Source: Aplidium turbinatum
Taxonomy: Eukaryota > Chordata > Ascidiacea > Aplousobranchia > Polyclinidae
NCBI GenBank assembly: GCA_918807975.1
Contig: OU964930.1
Location: forward strand, 14,750,372-14,814,371
Length of the DNA stretch: 64,000 nucleotides
Reading direction: 5' to 3'
Of the stretch, positions 48,808 through 59,050 are shown one piece after another (the stretch's first letter is position 1; every line of letters starts with the position of its first letter). Position numbers and translations under genes: made by a program. The notes beneath the pieces were generated by a model. The model searched no databases. It was not told the origin of the DNA and worked only from the letters and a program-made list of their open reading frames with translations.

Positions 48808-49101
48808 TCTTGCACTGTCCATTTTTTGCCCCCCCATTGTTGAAGGTCTGGCGGCGCCACTGGAGATGTGCTATCTAAAACCAAACCAAAAATTGATGAT
48901 TTAATTGCAGCAAAACAAGTGCACCCATCCCATTAAATGCTTACCGTATTTCATAGTTTCTGCTTTTTCTTTAAATGGTGTGGTTTTTGCATTTTTTCTA
49001 TAGCATTCTTTGATTTCTATAGGGCCGCAAAATATTAAAATAATTGCACAGGGTCTACCAGGAAATTTTTTTAGAAAAGTTTGGGAACCGCTGCTCTACA
49101 A

Positions 49102-49130
49102 GTATGGGAAACTACCAGGAATAACCTAAT
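49102..49130 (+). repeat. SINE body resumed after the 21-kb insertion
   Basis: After the target duplication CTCTACAA the sequence GTATGGGAAACTACCAGG continues what was broken at 27844. The outer boundary is not clear. Confidence 0.4.
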
Positions 49131-50186
49131 CAAATTTGATGCAGTTAACTTTGATTCTCGTGAGTTTGAGCTTTGAGCTAGTTGACTATCGTTGAGTTTG
49201 AACTAGTCAGAACATTTGATGTACCGTAATAAACTTGAAGATGAAACTTGATCACGTTACCCGGCTTCGTATGCCTATGGTTCAACAAGACAAACTCTCT
49301 ACCGAAGCTCTAAACCATAAATGAAAATGCTAGACAAAAAAATTGTAGCGTAAGTGTAGATTCTAAATGAAATATTGACAAGTTTAGGTTACCGGTACAA
49401 TGGTAGGCCTACCTACTTTAATTGTCAATTGAAAGTGAAATATTTCAAATAAAAACTTATCAATGCAAGGTCCTTTTGTTTAGTTGCCCCGGCCCCCGTG
49501 CAATAGGTAATAGCGCTGTGCCGGCGGTAGTTAGGCCCATGGGCTACGGCCCTGCAGTAAATTCAAATTTTTTCTAAAAGTAGGCTATATGACTTAATTG
49601 TAATACTCAGTCAAAAAAGCACTTTTTGTACAAACTGTAGGACTAAAATGATCGATTATATTTATTCAATCCAGAGATATGATTCTATCAAAACAACAAC
49701 CAAATCGTTCAAAAACTGTGCTTCACCACTACGATTTCATGTCGTGAAGAGGTTTGTTTTCCACGTCACGCTTCATTGGTCAGCTATGGAAAAGGTCTAA
49801 TATTATTAAAACTATTAATTAAAAACATTAACTTCACAAAAGTTTAGAGCTATAAGGACCAGAACTGAATTCAAATATTTTATGGATAAATTAATTACTT
49901 CATCACAGGTTTTCATGTAACTTAATTGTGTAGAGTAGATATATTAAAGCATTGGTGTAGAGTTTGCTTTGTTGAACCATAGAAAAACAAAACAAAGCAA
50001 GGTAAGGTAAGCAAGGTTTGGTAAGTTTAACATGCTTTATCACAATGGGATATAACAAAGTTACAAAATAAACTCAAACATTTTCGACACGTAGCCTACG
50101 TGCTTGTGTCCTTATCAAGAATTACTTAAATCTGCAATATGATAAAATGAAAAATTATAAGATAAATCTGACTATGCACTCTAACC
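49131..50186. other. no gene recognised
   Basis: AT-rich sequence with TAGGCCTAC words (49405) and a GC-rich patch at 49487-49550. No frame or element ends supported. Confidence 0.3.
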
Positions 50187-50338
50187 AGGGTTGCCATACC
50201 GTCCTTATCTTTAAGATTTGTCCTTATTTTAAAGGGCAATATCTTAGAAAAATTAATTGTCCTTATTTCTAAGAAATGTCCTTCTTTTTGACTTGAGTCC
50301 TTGTTTTGTCTTATTTTCAACAATTACAAATCTTGACT
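50187..50338 (+). repeat. hAT-like end with tandem GTCCTTAT words
   Basis: CAGGGTTGCCATACCGTCC is hAT-like. It is followed by repeated GTCCTTAT/GTCCTTCT words. No partner end was found. Confidence 0.4.
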
Positions 50339-50742
50339 CAGCTGAAACCAACGCTGAACCAAATGACGGCAGTTGAAACAATGTGAAACCTTGAATGGCT
50401 GTTTTATAGTTTTTAGTCTTCATTATAATTTTAATCAATTACCGTATATGCCTGCAAACATACAAATATCCGATTAGTCATGGACACTGCATACAGGATT
50501 TTAAACCAGATTTCAAGTTTACTTTGCATGCTTAGCAATTTTTATTCAAGCAAAGTTTATCTTTTAAACATTCACAATTGATAACAATGGCTGTTTTAAT
50601 GTCTATTTTATAGCATATTATAGCATATCTCATATGTCGTAGTATCATTGTTCATATCTGTTTTGTACTTTTCTTTCTTTTTAATTGATTTTCAAATTGT
50701 TTGCCCCCCCCCCCCAAAAAAAAAAACTCCTAGATCCGCGCC
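50339..50742 (+). repeat. repeat E copy, contains the empty site for MITE-D
   Basis: Matches 56085-57036, from AGCTGAAACCAACGCTGA to GATCCGCGCCTG. Here ATTGTTCA (50647-50654) is single, while in the other copy MITE-D is inserted at it. Confidence 0.7.
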
Positions 50743-52065
50743 TGTTTTAACCTAAAAAGAGATCATCAGAAGGTCCTTATTCAAATAGAATCTATTAGAT
50801 AATTTATTAATAGGCTTATAGCCTACCCTTTTTAAGAAAAGACTTGTGTCTATATTTTGTCCAGGCGATTTTAAAGTTATGTTTTCTGTCCTTTGAAAAT
50901 GTGATATTGATTTAGAAGAAGTCTTAAATATTAGCTTCATTGTGCGCTTTTTCATAGTAAGCCTAATAGCCTATAACAGCATTTTTCTTCTGCGGCTGGT
51001 TTCAGTAGAGTGCTGTCAACAGGGCCGTTTTCAGAGAATAGTATCGGCCTGGTACCAATGAAAAAGGCCGTCTCCAAACCTTGCAATCGCATCACTATCA
51101 CTCTTGAAATACAAAAATTAAAAACAGGGAAAATAATGCCGCAGCGTTTGCCTTGAAAAAAGTAAGATGCTAGGTTTAATGCAAAATATTTCAACATAAC
51201 AAGGTAGCTCCTAAAAATTTGATGTGGAGTTCATTCCTAATGTAAACCTCCCCATACAGTGTTTTAATTAATACAATCCTGTTCGATACAAATGTATACA
51301 TTGGATGATCCTTATCAACACCACTGGCCGCCATCATCAAACATTTTCGGTATTTGATGTTGGACAAGTTTTACTCTATCAACCGTGGAAAGACATTTTC
51401 CAAGAAAGCGACTTTATCTAACTTGTTTCAGTGATAGCCTATCTGATATGTATGGCCTATTTAAGTAACTTGGCAAAATTTTACTATTCAAAAAATTTGC
51501 TAATTTGGTTATTTGCGATTAGGTTGAGGGGCCATGCCCTTCGCCCAGTGGCTCCGAGAGGGGGGGGAAGTCGGGCCAGTTTCCCCCCTAGCAAAACATT
51601 GTAAAGGAAAAACGAGTAGTTTTTTGTTTTTGCACTTTTGAGGGGGGCCCATATTTAGTACTAAAGTAAAAATGTACCAACTAAATAATCAACAAATTCT
51701 TAAATGAAGTGCGTAGTTCCAAGTATTTCTCAATCATTGTAAATGTCACTCTCGATGCTTCTCATCAAGAACAAATCATTTTCGTGTTAAGGTAGGCGAT
51801 GTTGAACAGCTTCAAGACGTAAAATCTGAAACTGAAATGATTTCTGTATCACTGAACGGTTTCGATTGTTTTGATAGTTTCAACTTGAAAACTGGCGCTG
51901 TGTTAGCTAAGCGGGAACTATTTTTGCTTGACAACTGAACCTTAACTTCAAAATCTGCGTTGGCCAGGCATAGGATGTTGTATCCAACATAAGTTATCTG
52001 TGAAAGTTAAAGGTATCAGTCCAAGCACGATTAAAGAAAGTAAATCCTGTATATTTTTTGTTTAT

Positions 52066-52550
52066 GGATCATCATCAGTCATTATCTCCGCCTGCATCAC
52101 ATTGCGCATCAACATGGGTTATTTGCTTCCAAGAGTGACGATTTGAGCCAGCTCGCCCAGTGTCGCCAAGTTGAGTCCGGTCCATGATTGGATGTTGTCT
52201 TGCCATCGTTTTGGTTGTCTGCCACGTTTTCTTTTTTCTTCTACTTTTCCTTCTGTGCAAACTTTGCTGATTCCGAATTGTGATCTTTTAATGTGGCCGA
52301 ACAGTTTTAAAACTTTTGATTTTATTAACTTATTGCTGGAATTGGATGTGATTTTGTCATAGTTAAATAATCTTCTGTTTTCGTGTGGTCAAGTAGCCTT
52401 TTGTTGGTCATGCTTCTCATGATGTGATTTGGAAGGTAGTGAGTTTTTTCTTTATGGATGTTGTTGCTTAAATCTAGTTGGAATTCATAATGTTGCCTAC
52501 AGACAGCGTTGTTCAAATGTCTTATCCTTTTTGGAGTAGGCTAATTGATT
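52066..52550 (-). mobile_element. LINE C-terminal fragment (RTE-like)
   Basis: On the minus strand, in more than one frame, LFGHIKRSQFGISKVCTEGK and KRKRGRQPKRWQDNIQSW are seen, then WTGLNLATLGELAQ, equivalent to [19 protein letters not shown] in the LINE at 9-10 kb. The 3' end has TGATGATGATCC. It contains frame changes. Confidence 0.7.
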
Positions 52551-53628
52551 AATTATCTGTAAGCTTGTTGTGGCATCTTTAAAGTTATAGACCAGTCACA
52601 GAAGAATTTCTGAAAAATCTAAAGAAAGCTGTCCTATCATCTTGCAAAGAAAATTGACTTCGAGAATGTAATCAAGGCGGGGTGCAGTCAAACCCAATGC
52701 TTTACATTACTCTTTTGCAATTAAAGCTCTAAAGACGTTTCTTAAATGCATCAAGTTAGAACCAACAAGAGCTTGATCGGAAGCTGAGTCAATGCTAAAG
52801 TAGCCTACAACTAGCAGTTTTAAATTTGTGACTGCTTTGCATTATGTGGATTACGGTCCTAAACAAGATTCACTGATGAATTTAATGAAATTAAAGGAAG
52901 ATGCAATCTAAGTAAGAGAAAGCTGAGAAGAGTAGGCTACTACTCGCAAGCTAAAGTTGCAGTGGCAATTATAAATTTAAAAGAAAATGACTTTGTTTTC
53001 CTGAGGACAGAACGCTTTTATAACTCCACTTTACTAGCTGAATCATTCGAAGGAAATGTATTCTACCGTACATTGCAAAGGATTCGATCGTTGTTGGAAC
53101 TGACAAATGTATCAACAAACTTAAACATAGGCCTATCGTCGATGAGTTTGAAGTTCCATGAAAATTTCATCGTATGTCTGTTGTGCAGTTGCGGGCATAT
53201 GGGACAAATTTAAACCATTTGTAGGCTACAACAATGACATTTTTCAAGACATTTTGGATGAGTTGGTACTTTTGACAGAAATTACCCACACAGCAAACTT
53301 CAGCTGCAAACCAGAACGAACCACCCCATAATCTCTACACAAGGAATCATTGATTGCAACTTTCGAAAGGTTTTTCCAAATAATTTTGTTATGAATTTTT
53401 TTTGTGTTCCGGTAGCTACCTCCAACGGTTGTGCTTTGAGAACGTGGTTTCAGCAATTCCTGAAATTTGTAAAGAATTGTTTGCGCTCCAGTAGGTCTAT
53501 GACTCAAAACGATTGAAAAGCCTAACTAGACATGTTGTGCATCAATTCAGACGTCGCAATATTTTATCATTTGATGCTGTGATCCGTAACTTTGCATTGC
53601 AAAAAGTGCAGAAAGGGTTGAATTAAAT

Positions 53629-53843
53629 CAGGGATGTCCAAATTCCGGCCCGCGGACCAACTCCGGCCCACGAAACGTTTTTGTATGGCCCGCGCCTGTT
53701 GTACAATGTGTTATTTTTGGCCTGCAGACACACAAAAATCATATAAATTCAACTTGCAGTTTTCAGAAAAATTATTGTGGCTGTTGGCCGCGAACACTTA
53801 TTATCACGACTGGCTCGCGTGGGAAAAAGTTTGAACACTCCTG
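53629..53843. mobile_element. hAT MITE, 215 bp
   Basis: Ends CAGGGATGTCCAAATTCCGG and AGTTTGAACACTCCTG. Target duplication AATTAAAT (53621-53628 and 53844-53851). The interior has GGCCCGCGGACC-type words typical of Charlie-like hAT MITEs. Confidence 0.87.
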
Positions 53844-54134
53844 AATTAAATGCTTGGTTGAACTATTTTCGTTGCCTGTAGGCCTATTGTGTGTTTACAA
53901 AGCTTTCTAGACAAAATGGTTTGCCTCAATGGCGTTTTTGCTGCAAGTGTAATCCAGTGATTATATATTGATGATTTTTACATTGAACGAAGTTCTTTTC
54001 ATGCTGAGGAAAGTAGGCTAATTTCAGCTTAACACGAACATGCAATGCAATATTTGCTAAAAAATATTATGGGGCCCATTTTTCGTGTTGTTTCCCGACC
54101 AGTGCTGATTTCTCTCGGAGGCCCTGCCTTCGCC

Positions 54135-55254
54135 TCATGAAAATGGGCCCCTATGTTTAGAAACTCACTGGTTAATGTAAAGTTTATGATCAAGGAACTT
54201 GCAAACATTTTCTACTTGTGTCATTAGAAGCATTGGATGCAGTTCAAAGTATTTATCTTTTTGCATGTCAGTTTGTTTCCTCATACAAACCAAAACATCG
54301 AGACTTTAACAGGGTACGGTAGGTACCGTACGCGGAAGTCCAGGTAGGCTACTTAATATTCGTCACATAAAAAAGACAAGAAAACTTTGAAAGCTTGCCA
54401 AGAACAATGCCAAACGGGATTTCAAAGTTTGCGAGAGAAAATATCGTGCAATTACTCACCTTTGGATTATACTAAAACAATAATGTTATTTTTACGTTGA
54501 ATCGTTGTTGTTGAATCGTTTGTTTCTCGAGTGTTTCCAAATTTGCAGGGTTAATTTTCTGTATCAAGAATTAAAGTTTCCAGTCACAATTTTGTCCCCG
54601 TTTGGAAATAGAGGAAAATGTCAAGCCCGTTGATGGCACAAAATTGTGACTGGAAACGTTAAAGTCCTGATAAAGCAAATCTAGCCAACAAATTGGGAAA
54701 CACTGGAGTTTGAGAGAGACAAACTATTGTTTTAACCGAATAAGATCACTTAAAAAAGGTGAAGACAACAATGAGAAGACGCTTGTGAAATGCTAATGCA
54801 ACTGGGTAATTTTCAAACGGCAGTGGAAAAATTTCTTCTGGCCTCTGGCAACGCTGGTTGTTTTTACTCAAATTGTCATCGTGCCCTTTCTCTGAAATAG
54901 AACCAGGAAATAGAAGCCTAAATCCGTTCCAAAAATGTATTCAAAGACTTATTTATAGAAAGGCATGCAGAAAGCAGCAACTTTCGGAGAAAATTGCACT
55001 CGAATCTATAATTTATATTCAATTAACCGTTTAAAACGTTTTACATGTTTTATCCCAATCACAGATGTGTTATTGGGTAGCGAAAGACAAGAGTCCGTCG
55101 ATATTTGGGCTGATAAAAAAAAGGTTAACAGAAATAAGAATTTATTTTTTTTACAGATTGCAATGCAAAGGCATTTGTAAAAACTATATCGGATATAGTT
55201 CAGTTAATTTGTTTCTGTTGTCGAGAAGAATAAAACGTATAAATACAAATGGCA
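54135..55254. other. interval with a 20-bp-arm foldback, no gene
   Basis: GTTTCCAGTCACAATTTTGT (54576-54595) and its exact complement (54638-54657) enclose a 42-base loop, with weaker pairing beyond. No other feature stands out. Confidence 0.55.
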
Positions 55255-55540
55255 AATAGGCTAGTTTGCACCACAAGGATGGCGGTGAAAAAACAAAAGA
55301 TCACCGAAGTCAGCTGCCACCTAAACAATTACATAAATAACCTCAAACATTAACTACAATAATTAAACACAGGCAATAACGATAACAGATGATAACAATT
55401 AGCAAAACAAGGTGCATAGAGATAGACTTGGACAACTAGAATTTTTGTAGTCTTTCAAAATTAGATTAGAATTATAATTAAAGTAATCAACTTCGCTCAA
55501 CTTCTTATCAACGAAGCTGATATACAAGAAATCTCTGCGG
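55255..55540 (-). mobile_element. LINE 3' end (L2/CR1-like)
   Basis: The minus frame includes FLYISFVDKKLSEVDYFNYN near 55.5 kb and ends SLCTLFC-stop. The 3' part matches the UTR at 27.2-27.3 kb (GGTGGCAGCTGACTTCGG). Confidence 0.55.
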
Positions 55541-55866
55541 CTACATGGGCGGACCATAAATGGAGTTCTGAATGGAACTAAAGCGCCACCAGACTCCATT
55601 CGTTCATCCCCGACGCTGACACACGTCCCATCGGCCTGGCACTGCCAAGACAGGCATGGGTGCGCATCGGCCGTCTTCGTACGGGCGTCGGGCTTTTCCG
55701 CTCAATGGGGAATGGCCTATTCCTCCTCCTGTGAATGTGATGCCGAGGAACAGACCGCAGACCACATCATCAATGACTGTTCCATCTTCAAGTCACCTAA
55801 CGGAGTGGAAGGTCTGCGTGTCATGCATGATGAAACCAAAGACTGGCTGCTCTCTAGTAGTCCGGG

Positions 55867-57035
55867 CTGCTCTCTAGTCTATGGGGGGCCCAAGGGGCCC
55901 GCCCCCCCCCCCCCGAAATTTTGTGAGAAATTGTTGAATGGTTTGATATGCTTCAAAACAGCTGATATTAGTCCCACAGCAAAATTAACTTATCCCGGGG
56001 GGGGGGAGGAAATTATTTTTTTGTTATTATTAAGGTTGAAATTATCCATGGATCATACATTTTAATAGCAACATTTGTTGGAGCTGGCTCAGCTGAAACC
56101 AACGCTGAGCCAAATGACGTCAGTTGAAACAATCTGAAACCCGAATTGTTTTATAGTTTTTAGTCTTCATCATAATTTCAATCAATTACCGTAGGCTATA
56201 GGCTATGTCTGCAAACATACAAATATCCAATTGGTCATGGACATTGCATAGGCTACAGGGTTTTAAACCAGATTTCAAGTTTACTTTGCATGCTGTTAGC
56301 AATTTTTATTTCAGCAAAATTTATTGATGAACATGTCGTATATATCGTAGTATCATTGTTCACAGTGGCGTAGCCAGGGGGGGGGGAGGGGTTAGGGTTA
56401 CAACCCGCTCTTTGGCACGCGTGTGACGTCACGATATTGAGAATGATGCTTTCAGTCTCTATCCCCATAAACATTGGCTCGTAAAAACACGAGAAATATA
56501 CGTGTATTACACGAGTTTCCTCAGAATTTCACGTGTTTTTCACGACTAATGTTTATGGGGATGTCTCTAAAACAAAGTTTGCCTAATTTTAAGCGAAACT
56601 GCATTAAAAGAGCGAGTTTTGCCAATACCAAACATTCAAACATCTCAGCCAGGAATTAGCAACAAGAAAACATGGAGACTTAGCTTTATTACCGAAAAAA
56701 TGCCGAACAAAACATGATCTTATCCTTTTGCTATGCCACCGGACAGCACCCTTTTACAGGAATATTTATACCCACATTTTTGTTGAAAATGCACTCAGAA
56801 TGCATCAAATTCAAAGTAATTTTTCAATATTTTCTGGGGGAGGCCCCCCAGACCCCCCGCCGCTGGGTGTCGCCTTTGGCAAACACGCCGTCGGGCTTCG
56901 CCCGCAGGCCGTCAAAACCCCCAAATTCATGGCTACACCACTGATTGTTCATATTTGTTTTACCTTTTTTTACTTTTTAATTCATTTTCAAATTTTCTGC
57001 CCCCCCCCCCAAAAAAAAGTCTTAAATCCGCGCCT
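55867..57035. repeat. composite insert of repeat E and MITE-D in the LINE
   Basis: Begins with C- and G-rich sequence (GGGGGGCCCAAGGGGCCCGC) and ends ATCCGCGCCT. The part from 56085 matches 50339-50742. The left end is uncertain because CTGCTCTCTAG of the LINE seems repeated there. Confidence 0.6.
56363..56943. mobile_element. hAT MITE-D, 581 bp
   Basis: Ends CAGTGGCGTAGCCAGGGG and CATGGCTACACCACTG. Target duplication ATTGTTCA (56355-56362 and 56944-56951). The empty site is at 50647-50654. It shares the GC-rich hairpin segment with the 47831 copy. Confidence 0.9.
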
Positions 57036-57319
57036 GTCCGGGAACATCGTGAATCTGGGGTGGTAAAAAGATAGACCCTCGGCCCCAGAGACTCACACGA
57101 CGACGACGATTAAAGTAATTTAAGCTTTTACAAATTAGAATTAGAGCTACCCAAGTTTTCACAAATTAGAGTAGAATTTAAACTAGATTAGAATTAGTTG
57201 GACGCACTTGTCACATATCTTTTTTTAGTTGGATAAAAACGCCAATGTGGCAACTCGGGATCAAAGTGTCATTCCAACATCACAGCGCCATAACCACTTT
57301 ACGTCATATAATATACATA

Positions 57320-57742
57320 CCGTATTTACTTGATTGTAAGCCGCGCTTGATTGTAAGCCGCCCTTGATTGTAAGCCACATGTAATAGTGATAAAAATTTA
57401 ATGTAAGCCGCCCTTGAATGTAAGCCGCAAATACTGTTTACACGCAAAGCTGAAACTGTTTACTGTTAAGTACCATAAATAAAACTGACAACTCCTTATT
57501 TTCTTTCGAATGCACGTCATAAATGCATGTGACAATTTAAAATGCACGTCACAACTTCACAATTGTCGGCATCAGACAACGCAGTACGGCAAAACATCTA
57601 TGGCAAAGTCGACAAGGAAAAAGGCAAAAAGAAAAAAGAAAAAATGTAAGCCGCCTTTGATTGTAAGCCGCCCTTGAATAAGCCGCAAACATGATAGAAA
57701 AAAAAACTTTATAAGCCGCGGCTTACAATCAAGTAAATACGG
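57320..57742. repeat. TA-flanked MITE of 17-bp repeats
   Basis: Ends CCGTATTTACTTGATTGTAA and TTACAATCAAGTAAATACGG are exact inverted copies. TA flanks both sides. The interior has several tandem TTGATTGTAAGCCGCCC units at both ends. A TA target duplication fits Tc1/mariner-mobilised MITEs. Confidence 0.85.
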
Positions 57743-57756
57743 TAGTAACTTCAGTG

Positions 57757-59050
57757 TGGTCACAGCGGTAAACCATAATCTCTTCGTGGGAAAATTGTAA
57801 CATAAGATTCCCGAATCCGTTCGTCTGTATGTATCGACCGAAAAAGAAACACTCCTTGAAACGTCTATTCAATAAGTGTATTCCTGTAAAATTAGCCCGC
57901 GGCTATCGAAATGGGGTGCAACGCGATACACCACTAAAAACTGTCACTACGATACAGATTACTTGGATAAAAGACGGAACTTTTGTCCAGTTAGCAAGCA
58001 CTAAGCAAACAGTTAAATGTGCGGCCAACTTTCAAACAATCATTTTACGAATGACCAGAATAGATAGCAATATCTCAAACTCACATATGCAGTACTGTGA
58101 CGCAATAATGAAAGACAATTATGAAGTCATTCAAACAGGTGTTTAAAGCTGATGTAATATTTCCTGTTTAAACAGGTTTCAAACTGAAACAGGCCCAAAC
58201 AGGTCCAAACAGGTTTGACACAAGTCTTATGAACGATGGTGCAATTTTGGCACATTTTCTAGCAACTTCCATGACGTAATATTCAGTAGACTTGAACGGT
58301 TTTTTTATATGACGTTTGATTAGGTGAACCATTGTCTGGAACATAGCGGCCCCTAGTTATGACAGTCTGACATGGCATAACTAAAAAAGAATTGACGACA
58401 ATTGTGAGCCAATGAATAAAAACACATGATACACAAATTGTTTGAATCACTCACGTTTAAGTTTGTCGTCGTCGTCGTCTGAGCTTCTGGGGCCGAGGGT
58501 CTATCCTTTTACCACCCCAGATTCACGATGTTTCCGGACTACACTGGAAGGCTGCTAGAGAGCAGCCAGTCTTTAGTTTCATCATCCATGACGCGCAGAC
58601 CTTCCACTCCGTTAGGTGGTTTGAAGATGGTACAGTCATTGATGATGTGGTCTGCGGTCTGTTCCTCGGCACCACATTCACAGGAGGAGGAAGAAGCCAT
58701 TCCCCATTGGTGCATGGTTGAGCGGAAAAGCCCGACGCCCGTACGGAGACGGTTGAGGCGCACCCACGCCCGTCTCTGTAGTGTCAGGCCGATGGGGCGT
58801 GTGTCGGCGTCGGGGATGAATGAATGGAGTCTGGTGGTGCTTGACTTCCATTCAGAAACGTTTAAGTTAATACGCAAATACAAAGGGCATGCAAAGAATG
58901 AACAGCAATAAGAATAAACACGACGATACATGAAATTGGTACCATAGGTACACACTAAAATGACGCTATATACAATGGTTGCGATAATAACCGACTGTTC
59001 CGGGCTCAGACAAGGGTCGGCCACCCCAGACAAAACCAGGCTCAAACCCT
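57757..59050 (-). repeat. 3' LTR of the BEL element, with a LINE inside
   Basis: The outer edge is at TGGTCACAGCGG. The inner edge is probably near 59050, where TGTTAGGGTTTGAGCC begins on the minus strand. A LINE is inserted at 58464-58857. AAACAGG words are repeated around 58165-58215. Confidence 0.65.
58464..58857 (-). mobile_element. LINE 3' fragment (jockey/CR1-like) inside an LTR
   Basis: The minus frame has FIPDADTRPIGLTLQRRAWV, RLRTGVGLFRSTMHQWGMAS and CECGAEEQTADHIINDC, ending near 58540, then a 3' UTR and a (CGA)n tail at the left. ACGTTTAAGTT at 58453-58463 and 58858-58868 is an 11-bp target duplication. Confidence 0.88.

Larger units (their letters stand above)
45840..48862. mobile_element. 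hAT element, non-autonomous, with nested inserts
   Basis: Ends CAGTGGCGCCGGCAGGAGG and GTCTGGCGGCGCCACTG. The flanks GAGATGAG and GAGATGTG differ at one base (8-bp duplication). It has a G18 run near 46003-46018 and no transposase frame. It holds a direct repeat pair, a CCCTT-ended MITE and a further hAT MITE. Confidence 0.83.
27845..49093 (+). mobile_element. hAT element (ZBED/SCAND3-like) expanded to 21 kb by nested insertions
   Basis: The left end is CAGTGGTTCCCAAACTGGGG and the right end AAGTTTGGGAACCGCTG, an inverted pair. CTCTACAA is present at 27837-27844 and 49094-49101, an 8-bp target duplication. Transposase remains read on the plus strand: QLRNSKLANSNNMFAIVEQQ near 44.8 kb, MQGKEINALHSHEKLTTF at 45.27 kb, ECETAFSTLLNMKNKYRNGL at 45.75 kb, and KPKIDDL after 48.87 kb. 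The coding region carries stops and frame changes. One internal segment occurs twice (about 28316-30593 and 44483-45204). Confidence 0.85.
51546..54126 (+). mobile_element. hAT element (ZMYM-like) with nested inserts
   Basis: Ends CAGTGGCTCCGAGAGGGGG and TTTCTCTCGGAGGCCCTG. Target duplication CCTTCGCC (51538-51545 and 54127-54134). Plus-strand remnants include YFSIIV-like and VSLNGFDCF near 51.7-51.9 kb and FYNSTLLAESFEGNVFYRTL at 53.0 kb; they are too decayed to give domain limits. It carries a LINE fragment and a small hAT MITE. Confidence 0.8.
55565..57110 (+). mobile_element. LINE 3' fragment (jockey/CR1-like), interrupted
   Basis: The plus strand gives MAYSSSCECDAEEQTADHII and FKSPNGVEGLRVMHDETKDW (to 55855), then a 1.2-kb insert (about 55867-57035), then the LINE 3' UTR GGGAACATCGTGAATCTGGG and the tail CACGACGACGACG. 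GTCCGGG is repeated at both edges of the insert. The copy at 58464-58857 shows the same 3' UTR without the insert. Confidence 0.78.

Noticed and set aside
48571-48878. Two 90-97 codon frames with proline-rich product, also at 56714-57066
   Set aside because: They are translated MITE-D sequence, present in both copies with the element ends.
57829-58146. 105-codon frame as a host gene
   Set aside because: It lies in the BEL LTR and recurs at the other LTR.
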